From positions 240,305 to 304,304 of the forward strand of contig NZ_MVHC01000004.1 of the NCBI RefSeq assembly GCF_002086455.1: DNA of 64,000 nt. The letters are read 5' to 3'. The stretch is from Mycolicibacter algericus DSM 45454. Its GTDB lineage: Bacteria; Actinomycetota; Actinomycetes; Mycobacteriales; Mycobacteriaceae. The notes beneath the pieces were generated by a model. The model searched no databases. It was given only the letters and a program-made list of their open reading frames with translations, and was not told where the DNA came from. Positions 8,544-15,834 of the stretch are shown one piece after another. Position 1 is the stretch's first letter, and each line of letters opens with the position of its first letter. The position numbers were made by a program, and so were the translations under genes.

Positions 8544-9080
8544 CTAATCGCGGTGGCGGATGCCCACCGCCTGGCGAAGTTGGGCGAGAAACTGGTCGGA
8601 GTCATCGCTGCGGATGATGTAGTGCGAGATGGCGATCCGGATCGCTGCCGCGGCCTTCACCGCCGCGTCCGGGCCGGACAGCATCCGTTGCAGCCCTTCG
8701 CGCATCGGGACGATGATCCGGGAGAAGTCGCCGAGTACGTGCTTGGGTTCGATGTCGATCATCCGCACGCCGGTCGACGAGTGCTGGTAGTCGACGATGA
8801 AACGCAGTGCGGCGTCGAGCTTTTCCGCCCCCTTGAGGCCCTCGGTGGCGGCATGGAGTCCGCTGTCGAAGATATGCCGCTCGTAGCGGGAGAACGCCGA
8901 GACCAACTCCTCCTTCGAGGCGAACCACCGGTACAGCGTCGGGCGTGACACCCCGGCCTGCGAGGCGACCTCGGACAGACTGAGCTTGGTCAGCCCGTTG
9001 CGGCCGAGCACCTCGGCGGTCGCGGCGAGAATCCGCTGCCGTGTCGAGCTATCGGGGCCGTCCACCGTGCTCCGGGTCAT
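8544..9080 (-). CDS. TetR-family regulator of the catabolic island
   Basis: A 178-aa regulator. The helix-turn-helix (about residues 15-60) includes LSLSEVASQAGVSRPTLYRWF, followed by a compact all-helical effector domain. The ATG at 9080 is chosen although the frame runs further upstream. A TAAAGT -10 (minus strand, 9088-9093) would start transcription next to this ATG, giving an almost leaderless mRNA, and the island operator overlaps that hexamer, which implies autorepression. It is the only regulator inside the 8.5-19.8 kb block and so the best candidate to bind the three identical-spacing repeats. Effector unknown, likely a pathway acid or acyl-CoA. Confidence 0.9.
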   Translation of the reverse strand: MTRSTVDGPDSSTRQRILAATAEVLGRNGLTKLSLSEVASQAGVSRPTLYRWFASKEELVSAFSRYERHIFDSGLHAATEGLKGAEKLDAALRFIVDYQHSSTGVRMIDIEPKHVLGDFSRIIVPMREGLQRMLSGPDAAVKAAAAIRIAISHYIIRSDDSDQFLAQLRQAVGIRHRD

Positions 9081-9090
9081 ATCGGAGACT

Positions 9091-9114
9091 TTACAAAAAA
9101 TAGCGCCAGTGTCA
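9091..9114. promoter_or_regulatory. Island operator copy A (TTACA-N14-TGTCA)
   Basis: The arms TTACA (9091-9095) and TGTCA (9110-9114) are separated by exactly 14 nt, embedded in ACTTTACAAAA ... TGTCACGC. It lies between the divergent tetR (start 9080) and SDR-like (start 9186) genes. The left arm read on the minus strand contains the -10 hexamer of tetR. The same arms and spacing recur at 11558 and 13222. Confidence 0.65.
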
Positions 9115-9185
9115 CGCTGGTTCGGTGCTTGGCCATCGTTCCTCACGGTCGCGGGACCACTGGACGGGTCGGTAGGGCAATTATC

Positions 9186-9818
9186 GTGATCGAAGCACCA
9201 CAAGTCACGTCCGAGGACCGCGCGCACCCGCCGCGAGCCGTCATGATCACCACCGAGGCCTCCGGGATCGCGCAGGCCGCCGCGGCGCAGCTGGCGGCGC
9301 ACGGTCACCTGGTGCTGATCGGAAGCCGACAACCCGACTGCGCCGAACGGTTCGCGGCGCAGCTACGGCAGAGCGGAAGGAGCGCGTTCGCCGCCCGGCT
9401 GGATTTCGCCGACCCGCGGACGATCGACCGCTTTCTGGCCACCGCGGAGTACCTCATCGGCACACCGGACGTGCTCATCACCGATTTCGGGTTGTCGGCC
9501 GAGCGAACCTGGGTGGGGGCGCAAATCCTTGCCACGCAGGTGATTCCGGCGATGATCGCCAACGGGCCCGGCGATGTGGTGTTGGTCAGCCCGGAGTTGG
9601 TGGGGCGGGCCGATGCCGCTCGCCGGAGGGAGTTCGACGCCTGGGCGGCGGCCTTGGATGCGGAGTTCGTCGGCACCCAGGTGCGGGCCTCGACCGTCCG
9701 ATCGGCACCTGCGGGCGGCGTCACGTGCGCTGAGGACGCCGGGCGGCTGGTCGCGTCGATGATCACCGGGCCGCGGTTGCGCCTTGTCGAGCTGCTCACG
9801 CCGGCGCTACCGGCCTGA
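9186..9818 (+). CDS. Degenerate SDR-like protein without the catalytic Tyr-Lys pair
   Basis: A 210-aa Rossmann-like protein. The cofactor region reads TTEASGIAQAAAAQL instead of TGxxxGIG, followed by a normal second strand (LVLIGSR) and a VLITDFG strand where NNAG would be. After the LVSPEL strand there is no YxxxK; the segment reads RADAARRREFDAW. It therefore looks catalytically inactive as a classical SDR and could be structural or ligand-binding. The GTG at 9186 is taken as start, some 70 nt downstream of operator A. Its 3' end abuts the convergent thioesterase gene with no gap. Confidence 0.7.
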   Translation: MIEAPQVTSEDRAHPPRAVMITTEASGIAQAAAAQLAAHGHLVLIGSRQPDCAERFAAQLRQSGRSAFAARLDFADPRTIDRFLATAEYLIGTPDVLITDFGLSAERTWVGAQILATQVIPAMIANGPGDVVLVSPELVGRADAARRREFDAWAAALDAEFVGTQVRASTVRSAPAGGVTCAEDAGRLVASMITGPRLRLVELLTPALPA

Positions 9819-10631
9819 TCAACGCCGCCGCACCAGCACCGATTGCTGGATGCCCGCCACCGCACCCTGCTCGTCGAAGAGCGTCCCGACGGTGGTTCCG
9901 ATGCCGTCCGGGCCGTAGTTGGTCTCGGCGCGGATCCCGATCCACTCGCCGTCGGGGATCCGATGCAGGTGCACCACCAGGTCGGTGTTCAGGAAAGTCC
10001 ACTTCCTGATGTCGAGTTTCGTGCCGACCCCGTTGGCGTCGTCGGCCACCGCGAACAGCCGCTGCAGCGGCGTCATCGGCTCGCCGGCCACCAGGTCCAC
10101 GATCGGGCGGATCCAGGACTCGCCGGCGCCGGGAGCCAGCGGCTTGGTCAGCCACCGCCAGTCCAGGCTGTGCACGTAGTTGCGGTCCCAGTTCGCCTGC
10201 ATATCCGTGCAGCGCGCCGCATCGACCGGTCGCAGCGGGGGAGCCGACGCGTTCGCCACCTCGGTGGTGTCCAGCGTCTGCAACCGCCATCCGGTGGCGC
10301 GGGCGACCGCACGCGGATGCTGGTCGGGGCCCGGGGCCAGCATCTCGGCGCTGACGAGTTCGATCTGCTTGCCGGCCCGCTCGACCCGGGCGCGGACCCA
10401 CAGCGCACCCTCGGCGGGCACCGGACCGAGCAGGTCGACGGCGACCCGGCTCAGGCGGGTGTCGTCGCGGGCCGCCTGGCGCTCCAGCGCCCGCACCAGC
10501 AGCGCCGAAACCGGTGCGGCGTGCTGAATCTGAGCCGACCAGGTGCCGCGCACCAGGTCGGTGGCGGCGAATTTCTCGCCCCGGGGGTCGTCCGCGTCGA
10601 GCAGTTCGTAGTACGAATCGGGGTCGTCCAC
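9819..10631 (-). CDS. TesB-like double-hotdog thioesterase family protein
   Basis: A 270-aa protein with two hotdog halves. The N-terminal half has GTWSAQIQHAAPVSALLVRAL in the position of the long hotdog helix, and the C-terminal half begins about residue 130. It fits acyl-CoA thioesterases of the 4HBT_3/TesB-like group, which hydrolyse acyl-CoA to acid and CoA. GTG start, with an AAAGGGA ribosome binding site. It lies 12 bp downstream of the SMP-30 gene on the same strand and is probably cotranscribed with it from operator B. No signal peptide. Substrate unknown; it could equally be a non-hydrolytic acyl-CoA binding or hydratase-like hotdog protein. Confidence 0.8.
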   Translation of the reverse strand: MDDPDSYYELLDADDPRGEKFAATDLVRGTWSAQIQHAAPVSALLVRALERQAARDDTRLSRVAVDLLGPVPAEGALWVRARVERAGKQIELVSAEMLAPGPDQHPRAVARATGWRLQTLDTTEVANASAPPLRPVDAARCTDMQANWDRNYVHSLDWRWLTKPLAPGAGESWIRPIVDLVAGEPMTPLQRLFAVADDANGVGTKLDIRKWTFLNTDLVVHLHRIPDGEWIGIRAETNYGPDGIGTTVGTLFDEQGAVAGIQQSVLVRRR

Positions 10632-10643
10632 TGGGGTTCCCTT

Positions 10644-11510
10644 TCAGGGCAGCCCGGCGCCGGGGATCTCCACGGTCACCGTGTCCAGACGGGACTCGCG
10701 GGTCCCGATCAGTCGCTTGGGGTAGGCGTCGGTGCTGGACAGCAGGAACAGGGTGCGGCGCTTCGGCCCGCCCAGCGTGCAGGCGATCGCGGCCCGCTCG
10801 CCGATGTCGATGCGCTGGGTGACGGTGCCGCCCCGCGTGATGCGCTCGAACTGGTGGGCCAGCGTCATCGACGTCCACACCCCACCGGCCGCGTCGAGGG
10901 TGATGCCGTCGGGCGGACCGTCGAGGCCGTCGGCAAAGACCCGGCGGTCACCGAGTCCGCCGTCGGCGCCGACGCTGAACGCGGTGAGGCGCCGGCCGAT
11001 GGACTCGGCGACGATCAGCGTGCCGCCGTCGGGGGTGATCACCATCCCGTTGGGAAAGTCGAGGTCGGTGGCGACGGTGTGCACCCCGGCGTCGGGATCA
11101 ACCCGCACGATGACTCCGCCGGAGTAGGCCTGCGAGCCGATGTAGCAGCGCCCGGCGGTGTCGATCACCATGTCGCCGAGGTCGGCCGGCGCGTGTTCGC
11201 TCAGGTCGGCGATGGTGGTGATCGCGTCGCCGTCGTAGCACAGCACCTGACGGTCGTGGGCGGATGCGATCAGCAGGGAGCCGTCCGGCCGGAAACCCAG
11301 GCCGCTCGGGGTGTGGCCGGGCAGGGCCACCGTGGTCATCGAGCCGTGCAGGTCGACGGTGTGCAGCGCTTCGCCGAGCATGTCGGAGAACCACAGCAGG
11401 CCCTCGAACCAGCGGGGGCCCTCGCCGAAGCAGAAGCCGCCGGCCAGCCGGGTGGGCGTCAGACCGGCTGCCGGGGTGTCGGGGTCGAGGCTCGTTTCGG
11501 CGATGCTCAA
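10644..11510 (-). CDS. SMP-30/gluconolactonase-family lactone hydrolase
   Basis: A 288-aa six-bladed beta-propeller of the SMP-30/LRE family, which hydrolyses lactones with a divalent metal. The metal ligand Glu is in CFGEGPRW (Glu30), the Asn in FPNGMV (near residue 152) and the Asp in GPPDGITL (near residue 202), all expected metal positions. The TTG start at 11510 is supported by AGGAGG 9 nt upstream. In this cluster a lactonase is the natural partner of a Baeyer-Villiger monooxygenase, which turns cyclic ketones into lactones; this link is inferred. It is transcribed away from operator B. Confidence 0.88.
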   Translation of the reverse strand: MSIAETSLDPDTPAAGLTPTRLAGGFCFGEGPRWFEGLLWFSDMLGEALHTVDLHGSMTTVALPGHTPSGLGFRPDGSLLIASAHDRQVLCYDGDAITTIADLSEHAPADLGDMVIDTAGRCYIGSQAYSGGVIVRVDPDAGVHTVATDLDFPNGMVITPDGGTLIVAESIGRRLTAFSVGADGGLGDRRVFADGLDGPPDGITLDAAGGVWTSMTLAHQFERITRGGTVTQRIDIGERAAIACTLGGPKRRTLFLLSSTDAYPKRLIGTRESRLDTVTVEIPGAGLP

Positions 11511-11557
11511 CAGGGTCGTCCTCCTGGCCTGCGTTCATGGGCGCAACCCCGCCCACT

Positions 11558-11581
11558 TTACAAAACGTGACTGAAATGTCA
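11558..11581. promoter_or_regulatory. Island operator copy B (TTACA-N14-TGTCA)
   Basis: TTACA (11558-11562) and TGTCA (11577-11581), 14 nt apart, lie between the divergent SMP-30 and TesB-type thioesterase genes. The flanks ACTTTACAAAA and TGTCACGC are identical to copy A although the 11 nt between them differ, arguing for conserved function rather than recent duplication. Confidence 0.65.
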
Positions 11582-11591
11582 CGCTCGCGGA

Positions 11592-12494
11592 ATGGCGCAG
11601 TCTACTGAGTCCACCGAGATCTCCTCGCCGGCCACGCCCTGGTCGGTCACCGGGCTGCTCGAGCTGTTCGAGGTGAACGCCGACGGCCCGGACCGGTTCA
11701 CCGGCGCGACCGGCTTGGCCGCCGACGATGAGCGGCAGGTGGTCGAAGGCACCCAGTTGCTGGCCCAGGCCATCGTCGGGGTGGCAAAACGCTTCGGCGA
11801 CAAGTCGATCCGTTCGGCGCACGCGGTGTTCGCCCGGGCTGTGCTGGTGGGCCCGCCGGTCGAATACGCTATCGATGTGGTCAACGAGGGCCGTTCCACG
11901 GCCACCGCGGTCGTCTCGGTGCTGCAGAACGGCAAGCGCTGCGCGACCATGACGGTGCTCGCCGACGTCCCGTCGGCCGACGTCATCCGCCACCACCTGC
12001 CCCGCCCGGACGTCGCGTCGCCCGCGCAGGCCAATCCCTGCGCAATGCCGATGACCGGCCGGCAAGTGCGCCTCGTCGATGTCGTCGACGTCAACAGTCC
12101 GGACGAGGTGGGACCGCCGGAGATCCACGCCTGGCTGCACTATGACCCCATCCCCGCCCGCGACGACCTCGCCAAGGCGCTGATCGCCTATTTCACCGGC
12201 CATCTGGGCATTTCGACGACGATGCGCGCCCACGCCGGGATCGGCACCAGCCAGTCGCATCTGACCGTGTCCACCGCGCCGATGACGGTCACGGTGAGCT
12301 TCCACGAACCGGTGCGGTGGGACGGCTGGCTGCTCTATGGCCATGAGAGCACCCAGGTGGGTGCGGGTATGTCTTACGTCCGCGGCACCGTGCACACCGA
12401 GGAGGGGGATCTCATCGCCTCCTTCGCCCAGGACGGGCTGATCCGACCGCTGCGCACCAGCGACAACAAGATCGCCGAGCAGGCCCGGATCTAG
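11592..12494 (+). CDS. Acyl-CoA thioesterase II-like protein (TesB family)
   Basis: A 300-aa double-hotdog enzyme. The N-terminal hotdog has VVEGTQLLAQAIVGVAKRF and the RSAHAVFARA strand typical of TesB; the C-terminal hotdog has SHLTVSTAPMTVTVSFHEP and WLLYGHES (the DWLLY-H-S signature). TesB enzymes cleave medium- and long-chain acyl-CoA in the cytoplasm. ATG at 11592 lies 10 nt after operator B, so the leader is very short. The last 4 bp overlap the convergent DUF427 gene. Together with the gene at 9819 it makes two hotdog proteins in the island, suggesting CoA-linked intermediates. Confidence 0.88.
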   Translation: MAQSTESTEISSPATPWSVTGLLELFEVNADGPDRFTGATGLAADDERQVVEGTQLLAQAIVGVAKRFGDKSIRSAHAVFARAVLVGPPVEYAIDVVNEGRSTATAVVSVLQNGKRCATMTVLADVPSADVIRHHLPRPDVASPAQANPCAMPMTGRQVRLVDVVDVNSPDEVGPPEIHAWLHYDPIPARDDLAKALIAYFTGHLGISTTMRAHAGIGTSQSHLTVSTAPMTVTVSFHEPVRWDGWLLYGHESTQVGAGMSYVRGTVHTEEGDLIASFAQDGLIRPLRTSDNKIAEQARI

Positions 12495-13186
12495 CGCTCC
12501 GGCGCGGCCGCGGGTTCCGGCAGGTCGGCGAACCCGCCGACACGTTCCATGTCGAAGCTGAAAAACCCTGCGATGGGCAGGCTTTCGGGCGGCGGGTCCG
12601 GGTAGCTCCAGGCCACGTCCGCGATGACCGTGTCGCCGACCACCGCCGACCAATACGTCGCGTAACCCTTGTAGTTGCAGTAGGTCGAGGTCTCCGACGG
12701 CTGCAGCAGGTCGGTGCGCACGCGGCCGGGGGCGACGTAGAGCCGCGGCTGCAGGGCGGTCTCGAACACGATCACCGTGTCGTCGGTGTCCACCAGGGCC
12801 GCGCCGGCGACCCCGACGCGCAGCGTCCGCCGCGTCGGTCGGCAATCGATCCGGTGATAGGGGTTGGGCGGGTAGTGCACCAGTTCGCGGCCCTCCTCGA
12901 ACCAGGTGTCCACGGCATCCCACGGGACCTGCACGAACCCCGGGGCTTCCGGCACCGGCCGATGCGGCAGATCGCCGACGACGTCAACCGGGAAGGCGTA
13001 GGACAGCGGCTGGCCCTGGCGATGCACCAGCAGGGCGCGTTCGGTGTCGAGCACCGGGTGATCGGCACTGACCGCCTGTACCCGGCGCGGGTGCGGCTCG
13101 ACATAGACCAGGCTGGTGGCGATCTCGGGCGAGAACCAACCGGCGCGCTCGGTGCTGAGCGGGCCGTGTCCGGCGACCAGGCTCAC
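12491..13186 (-). CDS. DUF427 protein with two DUF427 repeats
   Basis: A 231-aa protein holding two copies of the small beta-rich DUF427 fold (about residues 20-105 and 120-215). The second carries TYCNYKGYATYWS and DVAWSYPDP, the usual DUF427 signature. No catalytic activity is established for the family. GTG start at 13186, transcribed leftward from the region holding operator C. The final 4 bp overlap the convergent thioesterase gene. No signal peptide or membrane segment. Its role in the island is unknown. Confidence 0.88.
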   Translation of the reverse strand: MSLVAGHGPLSTERAGWFSPEIATSLVYVEPHPRRVQAVSADHPVLDTERALLVHRQGQPLSYAFPVDVVGDLPHRPVPEAPGFVQVPWDAVDTWFEEGRELVHYPPNPYHRIDCRPTRRTLRVGVAGAALVDTDDTVIVFETALQPRLYVAPGRVRTDLLQPSETSTYCNYKGYATYWSAVVGDTVIADVAWSYPDPPPESLPIAGFFSFDMERVGGFADLPEPAAAPER

Positions 13187-13221
13187 GTCGTGTCACCCCT
13201 CCCCATGTTCAGATCGTGACT

Positions 13222-13245
13222 TTACAATTTATGCCTCAACTGTAA
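13222..13245. promoter_or_regulatory. Island operator copy C (TTACA-N14-TGTAA), perfect inverted repeat
   Basis: TTACA (13222-13226) and TGTAA (13241-13245) form a perfect 5-bp inverted repeat with a 14-nt spacer, between the divergent DUF427 gene and the P450/monooxygenase operon. The right arm overlaps a plausible rightward -10, TAATAT (13243-13248); the left arm on the minus strand gives TAAAGT, a leftward -10. A repressor here would control both directions. Confidence 0.65.
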
Positions 13246-13334
13246 TATCTTCCAGAGTTGCGCCACCTCCTCGGACAAGCCCTGCCCGGCCGGTGGCGTC
13301 GCCTGAGATCCTCACGACGAGCTGGGATGATGCG

Positions 13335-13892
13335 ATGACAAGCACCGCTGCGAGGCTGGACTTGCCGTTCGAGGATCCGCAACTGCGCTACCACCTGGAT
13401 GTCATTGCGCTCGACGTCACCGCGCTGGTGCAGGCCGCCGGCGGCTGGCTGTATCACCGGGTGGCGACCGGATGGGACGTCAACGTGATGGTGCCGGCGC
13501 AGCAGGACCTGCGCCCGCTGCAGATTCTCGGGGTGCGGACAGCCGACCTGGAGACCGAGCTGTCGGCAACCAGCGGCGAGACGGCCAGGCAGGGCCTCGC
13601 CGTCGTCACCGATGCGTTCGCCAGGGATCCCCGGATCCGTCAGCGGGTGCAGTCCGCGCTGCGGCGCAGCGTGACCGAGGTCGTGCTGTGGGGCGAAAGC
13701 TGGCCGGTGGCCGTCAACCAGCGACTCGACGCGGTGCGCCATGTGCTCACCGTGGCGGGACGGGCCTTCAAGAGGCAAGCCCTGTTGGCCGCCGACACTC
13801 GGGCCGACCTCCGAGTGGACTCCACCGAGATGTTCCGCAGCGATCAGAAGCGTTGCCTGCCGGTCGATTCCGATCTGGTGTCGGTCGACTGA
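13335..13892 (+). CDS. Conserved protein of unknown function, first gene of the P450/monooxygenase operon
   Basis: A 185-aa cytoplasmic protein that I do not recognise. The N-terminal half has a LRYHLDVIALDVTALVQAAGGWLYHRVATGWDVNV-like alternation of strand and helix that resembles the receiver-like or flavodoxin-like folds of some regulatory proteins. Residues 90-155 are helical and basic. There is no recognisable helix-turn-helix or catalytic motif. ATG at 13335 follows 90 nt after operator C. Its TGA overlaps the next ATG by one base, so it is translationally tied to the operon. It might be a regulator or an accessory protein; unresolved. Confidence 0.75.
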   Translation: MTSTAARLDLPFEDPQLRYHLDVIALDVTALVQAAGGWLYHRVATGWDVNVMVPAQQDLRPLQILGVRTADLETELSATSGETARQGLAVVTDAFARDPRIRQRVQSALRRSVTEVVLWGESWPVAVNQRLDAVRHVLTVAGRAFKRQALLAADTRADLRVDSTEMFRSDQKRCLPVDSDLVSVD

Positions 13893-14608
13893 TGCGTAAG
13901 TACTACGACCACACGCTGCTGTATCTGCATGAGACGATCGACCTCGGCCGGGGCACGACCGGCGAGTTCACCGGGAAGTTCACCGGCATCTACCAGCCGA
14001 TGATGACCGAACTGGGCGCCCGGTTGTTCGCGCTGTGGGAGACCAGCCGCTACAACGGCCACTGGCCGCAGGTCACCATCATCTGGGAGATCGACGCGTT
14101 CGCCGACTACGCCCGCATCGGACGGGCGCAGGCCCGCGGCGGCAGCCACGCGAAGCCCGCTGCCGAGTGGTCGGCCTATCTCGCCGGCATCGGGGCCGCC
14201 GGGGAGGGCCGCATCATGTATCCCGCCCCGCAGAACAAGACCTTGGCGCAACTCGGCGACGCCGGCTTCGACGCGACGTTGGTGATCCAGGAGATCATGC
14301 AGACCAAACCCGGCCGCCAGGACGACTACATCCGGGAGTTGGAGCGCCTGTACGTGCCGTGGTCGGAACGTACCGGAAAACGCTGGCTCGGTTCGTTCAC
14401 CACCACCTTCCGCTTCAACGAGGTCATCCACTACTGGGCGCTCGACGGCGACTGGGACTGCTTCGCGCAGCACTACCCGTCCTGGAAGGGTCAGCCACCG
14501 GCCGAGATCGTGACCTGGATGAGTGTGGCGCCGGCGCTGCGGGACGGCTGGGAGGACTCCATCCTGCAGGCGCTGCCGCCCGCCCCGCTCCAGCGAGGTG
14601 CCGAGTGA
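13892..14608 (+). CDS. NIPSNAP-like/dimeric alpha-beta barrel protein (tentative)
   Basis: A 238-aa protein with two similar halves, each with a hydrophobic strand, a helix with regularly placed acidic residues and a Trp/Tyr-rich strand. Examples are ALWETSRYNGHWPQVTIIWEI in the first half and FTTTFRFNEVIHYWAL in the second. The pattern resembles NIPSNAP or EthD-like ferredoxin-fold proteins, which often sit beside oxygenases, but no diagnostic motif is visible. No signal peptide. It overlaps the previous gene by 1 bp and the P450 start by 4 bp (GTGA), so coordinated expression is very likely. Confidence 0.7.
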   Translation: MRKYYDHTLLYLHETIDLGRGTTGEFTGKFTGIYQPMMTELGARLFALWETSRYNGHWPQVTIIWEIDAFADYARIGRAQARGGSHAKPAAEWSAYLAGIGAAGEGRIMYPAPQNKTLAQLGDAGFDATLVIQEIMQTKPGRQDDYIRELERLYVPWSERTGKRWLGSFTTTFRFNEVIHYWALDGDWDCFAQHYPSWKGQPPAEIVTWMSVAPALRDGWEDSILQALPPAPLQRGAE

Positions 14609-15831
14609 CAGCGGTTGCGGACCGGGCCTTCTCGTACGACCCGTTCGACCCGGCCGTGATGGCCGACCCACTGCCGTACTATCGCGTGCTGCGCGATCAC
14701 CACCCGGTGTACTACGTGCCCAAGTGGGATCTGTTCGCGCTCTCGCGATTCGACGACATCTGGGATGTGCTGGCGGTCAGTGACGGTACCTTCGTCGCCT
14801 CCGAGGGAACGCTGCCGGCAGCCAGCGTGCTGGCACAGCACAACAGCGGACCCGTCCCCGATCCGCCGCTGCACCCGCTGCCGTTTCACGCCGTCTTCGA
14901 CAAGCCGATCTACGACGACATCCGCCGGCTGCAGTCACCGGCGTTTCGGCCCAGGTCGGTAGCCGACTGGACCGAGCGGATCCGCGTGCTGGCCAATCAG
15001 CGGCTCGACGAGCTGCTGCCGCAGGGCCGGTTCGACCTGACCTGTGACTACGGCGGAATCGTGGTGGCCCAAGTGGTCTGCGAGCTGCTGGGCGTCCCGC
15101 TCGAGCTGGCCGGCGAGGTGCTCGCGGCGGTGAACGCCGGCAGCCTCGCGCAGGCCGGCGCCGGGGTGGATACGGCTGCGGCCCGACCCAACTACCTGGA
15201 GTACCTGATCCCGGCCGTGCAGCGCCGGCGTGCCGAGCAGGGTGCGGGCGGGCTGCCGATCGTCGACGGCATGCTGGCCTACCGGCTGCCGGACGGGCGC
15301 GCACTTGACGACGTCGAAGCGGCGACCCAACTGCTGTGCATCTTCATCGGCGGTACCGAGACGGTGCCCAAGATCGTCGCGCACGGGCTGTGGGAGCTGG
15401 TCCGCCGGCCCGACCAGCTCGCCGCCGTGCGCGCCGACCCGGCGGCGGTGGAGCTCGCCCGCGAGGAGATGATCCGCTATTGCGCGCCGGCGCAATGGTT
15501 CGCGAGGACCGCCCGGAAGCCGTTCACCGTGCACGACACCACCATCGCGCCGGGGCAGCGCATCATCACGCTGCTGGCCTCGGCCAGCCGCGACGAGCGA
15601 CAATACCCCGATCCCGACGAATTCCGGTGGGACCGGCCCATCAAACGCTCGCTGGCGTTCGGCCGCGGACAGCACTTCTGCATCGGCTACCACCTGGCCC
15701 GCCTCGAGGTGACCGTCCTGGTGCAGGAGTGGCTGCGCCGGGTGCCGGAGTTCCGCATCGTCGAGGACGGTGCGACCAGGCTGCCGTCGAGTTTCCAGTG
15801 GGGCTGGAACACCATTCCGGTGGAGGTCTGA
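14605..15831 (+). CDS. Cytochrome P450 monooxygenase
   Basis: A 408-aa soluble bacterial P450. The heme-ligand loop FGRGQHFCIG puts the axial thiolate at Cys359, the ExxR pair lies in EEMIR near residue 290, and the I-helix reads FIGGTETVPK (residues 247-256). The usual acid-alcohol pair A-G-x-D/E-T is thus present as G-G-T-E-T, with Gly replacing the first Ala. It hydroxylates a substrate using electrons from a ferredoxin and reductase; neither partner is encoded nearby. The GTG start at 14605 overlaps the upstream stop by 4 bp. The gene lies between a putative substrate-handling protein and two dehydrogenases, fitting hydroxylation followed by alcohol oxidation. Confidence 0.94.
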   Translation: MTAVADRAFSYDPFDPAVMADPLPYYRVLRDHHPVYYVPKWDLFALSRFDDIWDVLAVSDGTFVASEGTLPAASVLAQHNSGPVPDPPLHPLPFHAVFDKPIYDDIRRLQSPAFRPRSVADWTERIRVLANQRLDELLPQGRFDLTCDYGGIVVAQVVCELLGVPLELAGEVLAAVNAGSLAQAGAGVDTAAARPNYLEYLIPAVQRRRAEQGAGGLPIVDGMLAYRLPDGRALDDVEAATQLLCIFIGGTETVPKIVAHGLWELVRRPDQLAAVRADPAAVELAREEMIRYCAPAQWFARTARKPFTVHDTTIAPGQRIITLLASASRDERQYPDPDEFRWDRPIKRSLAFGRGQHFCIGYHLARLEVTVLVQEWLRRVPEFRIVEDGATRLPSSFQWGWNTIPVEV

Positions 15832-15834
15832 CGC

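Noticed and set aside
13116..13334. N-terminal extension of the 185-aa protein across the divergent promoter
   Set aside because: It would run through operator C and the DUF427 start, and encodes a Pro/Ser-rich stretch without structure; ATG 13335 is the sensible start.
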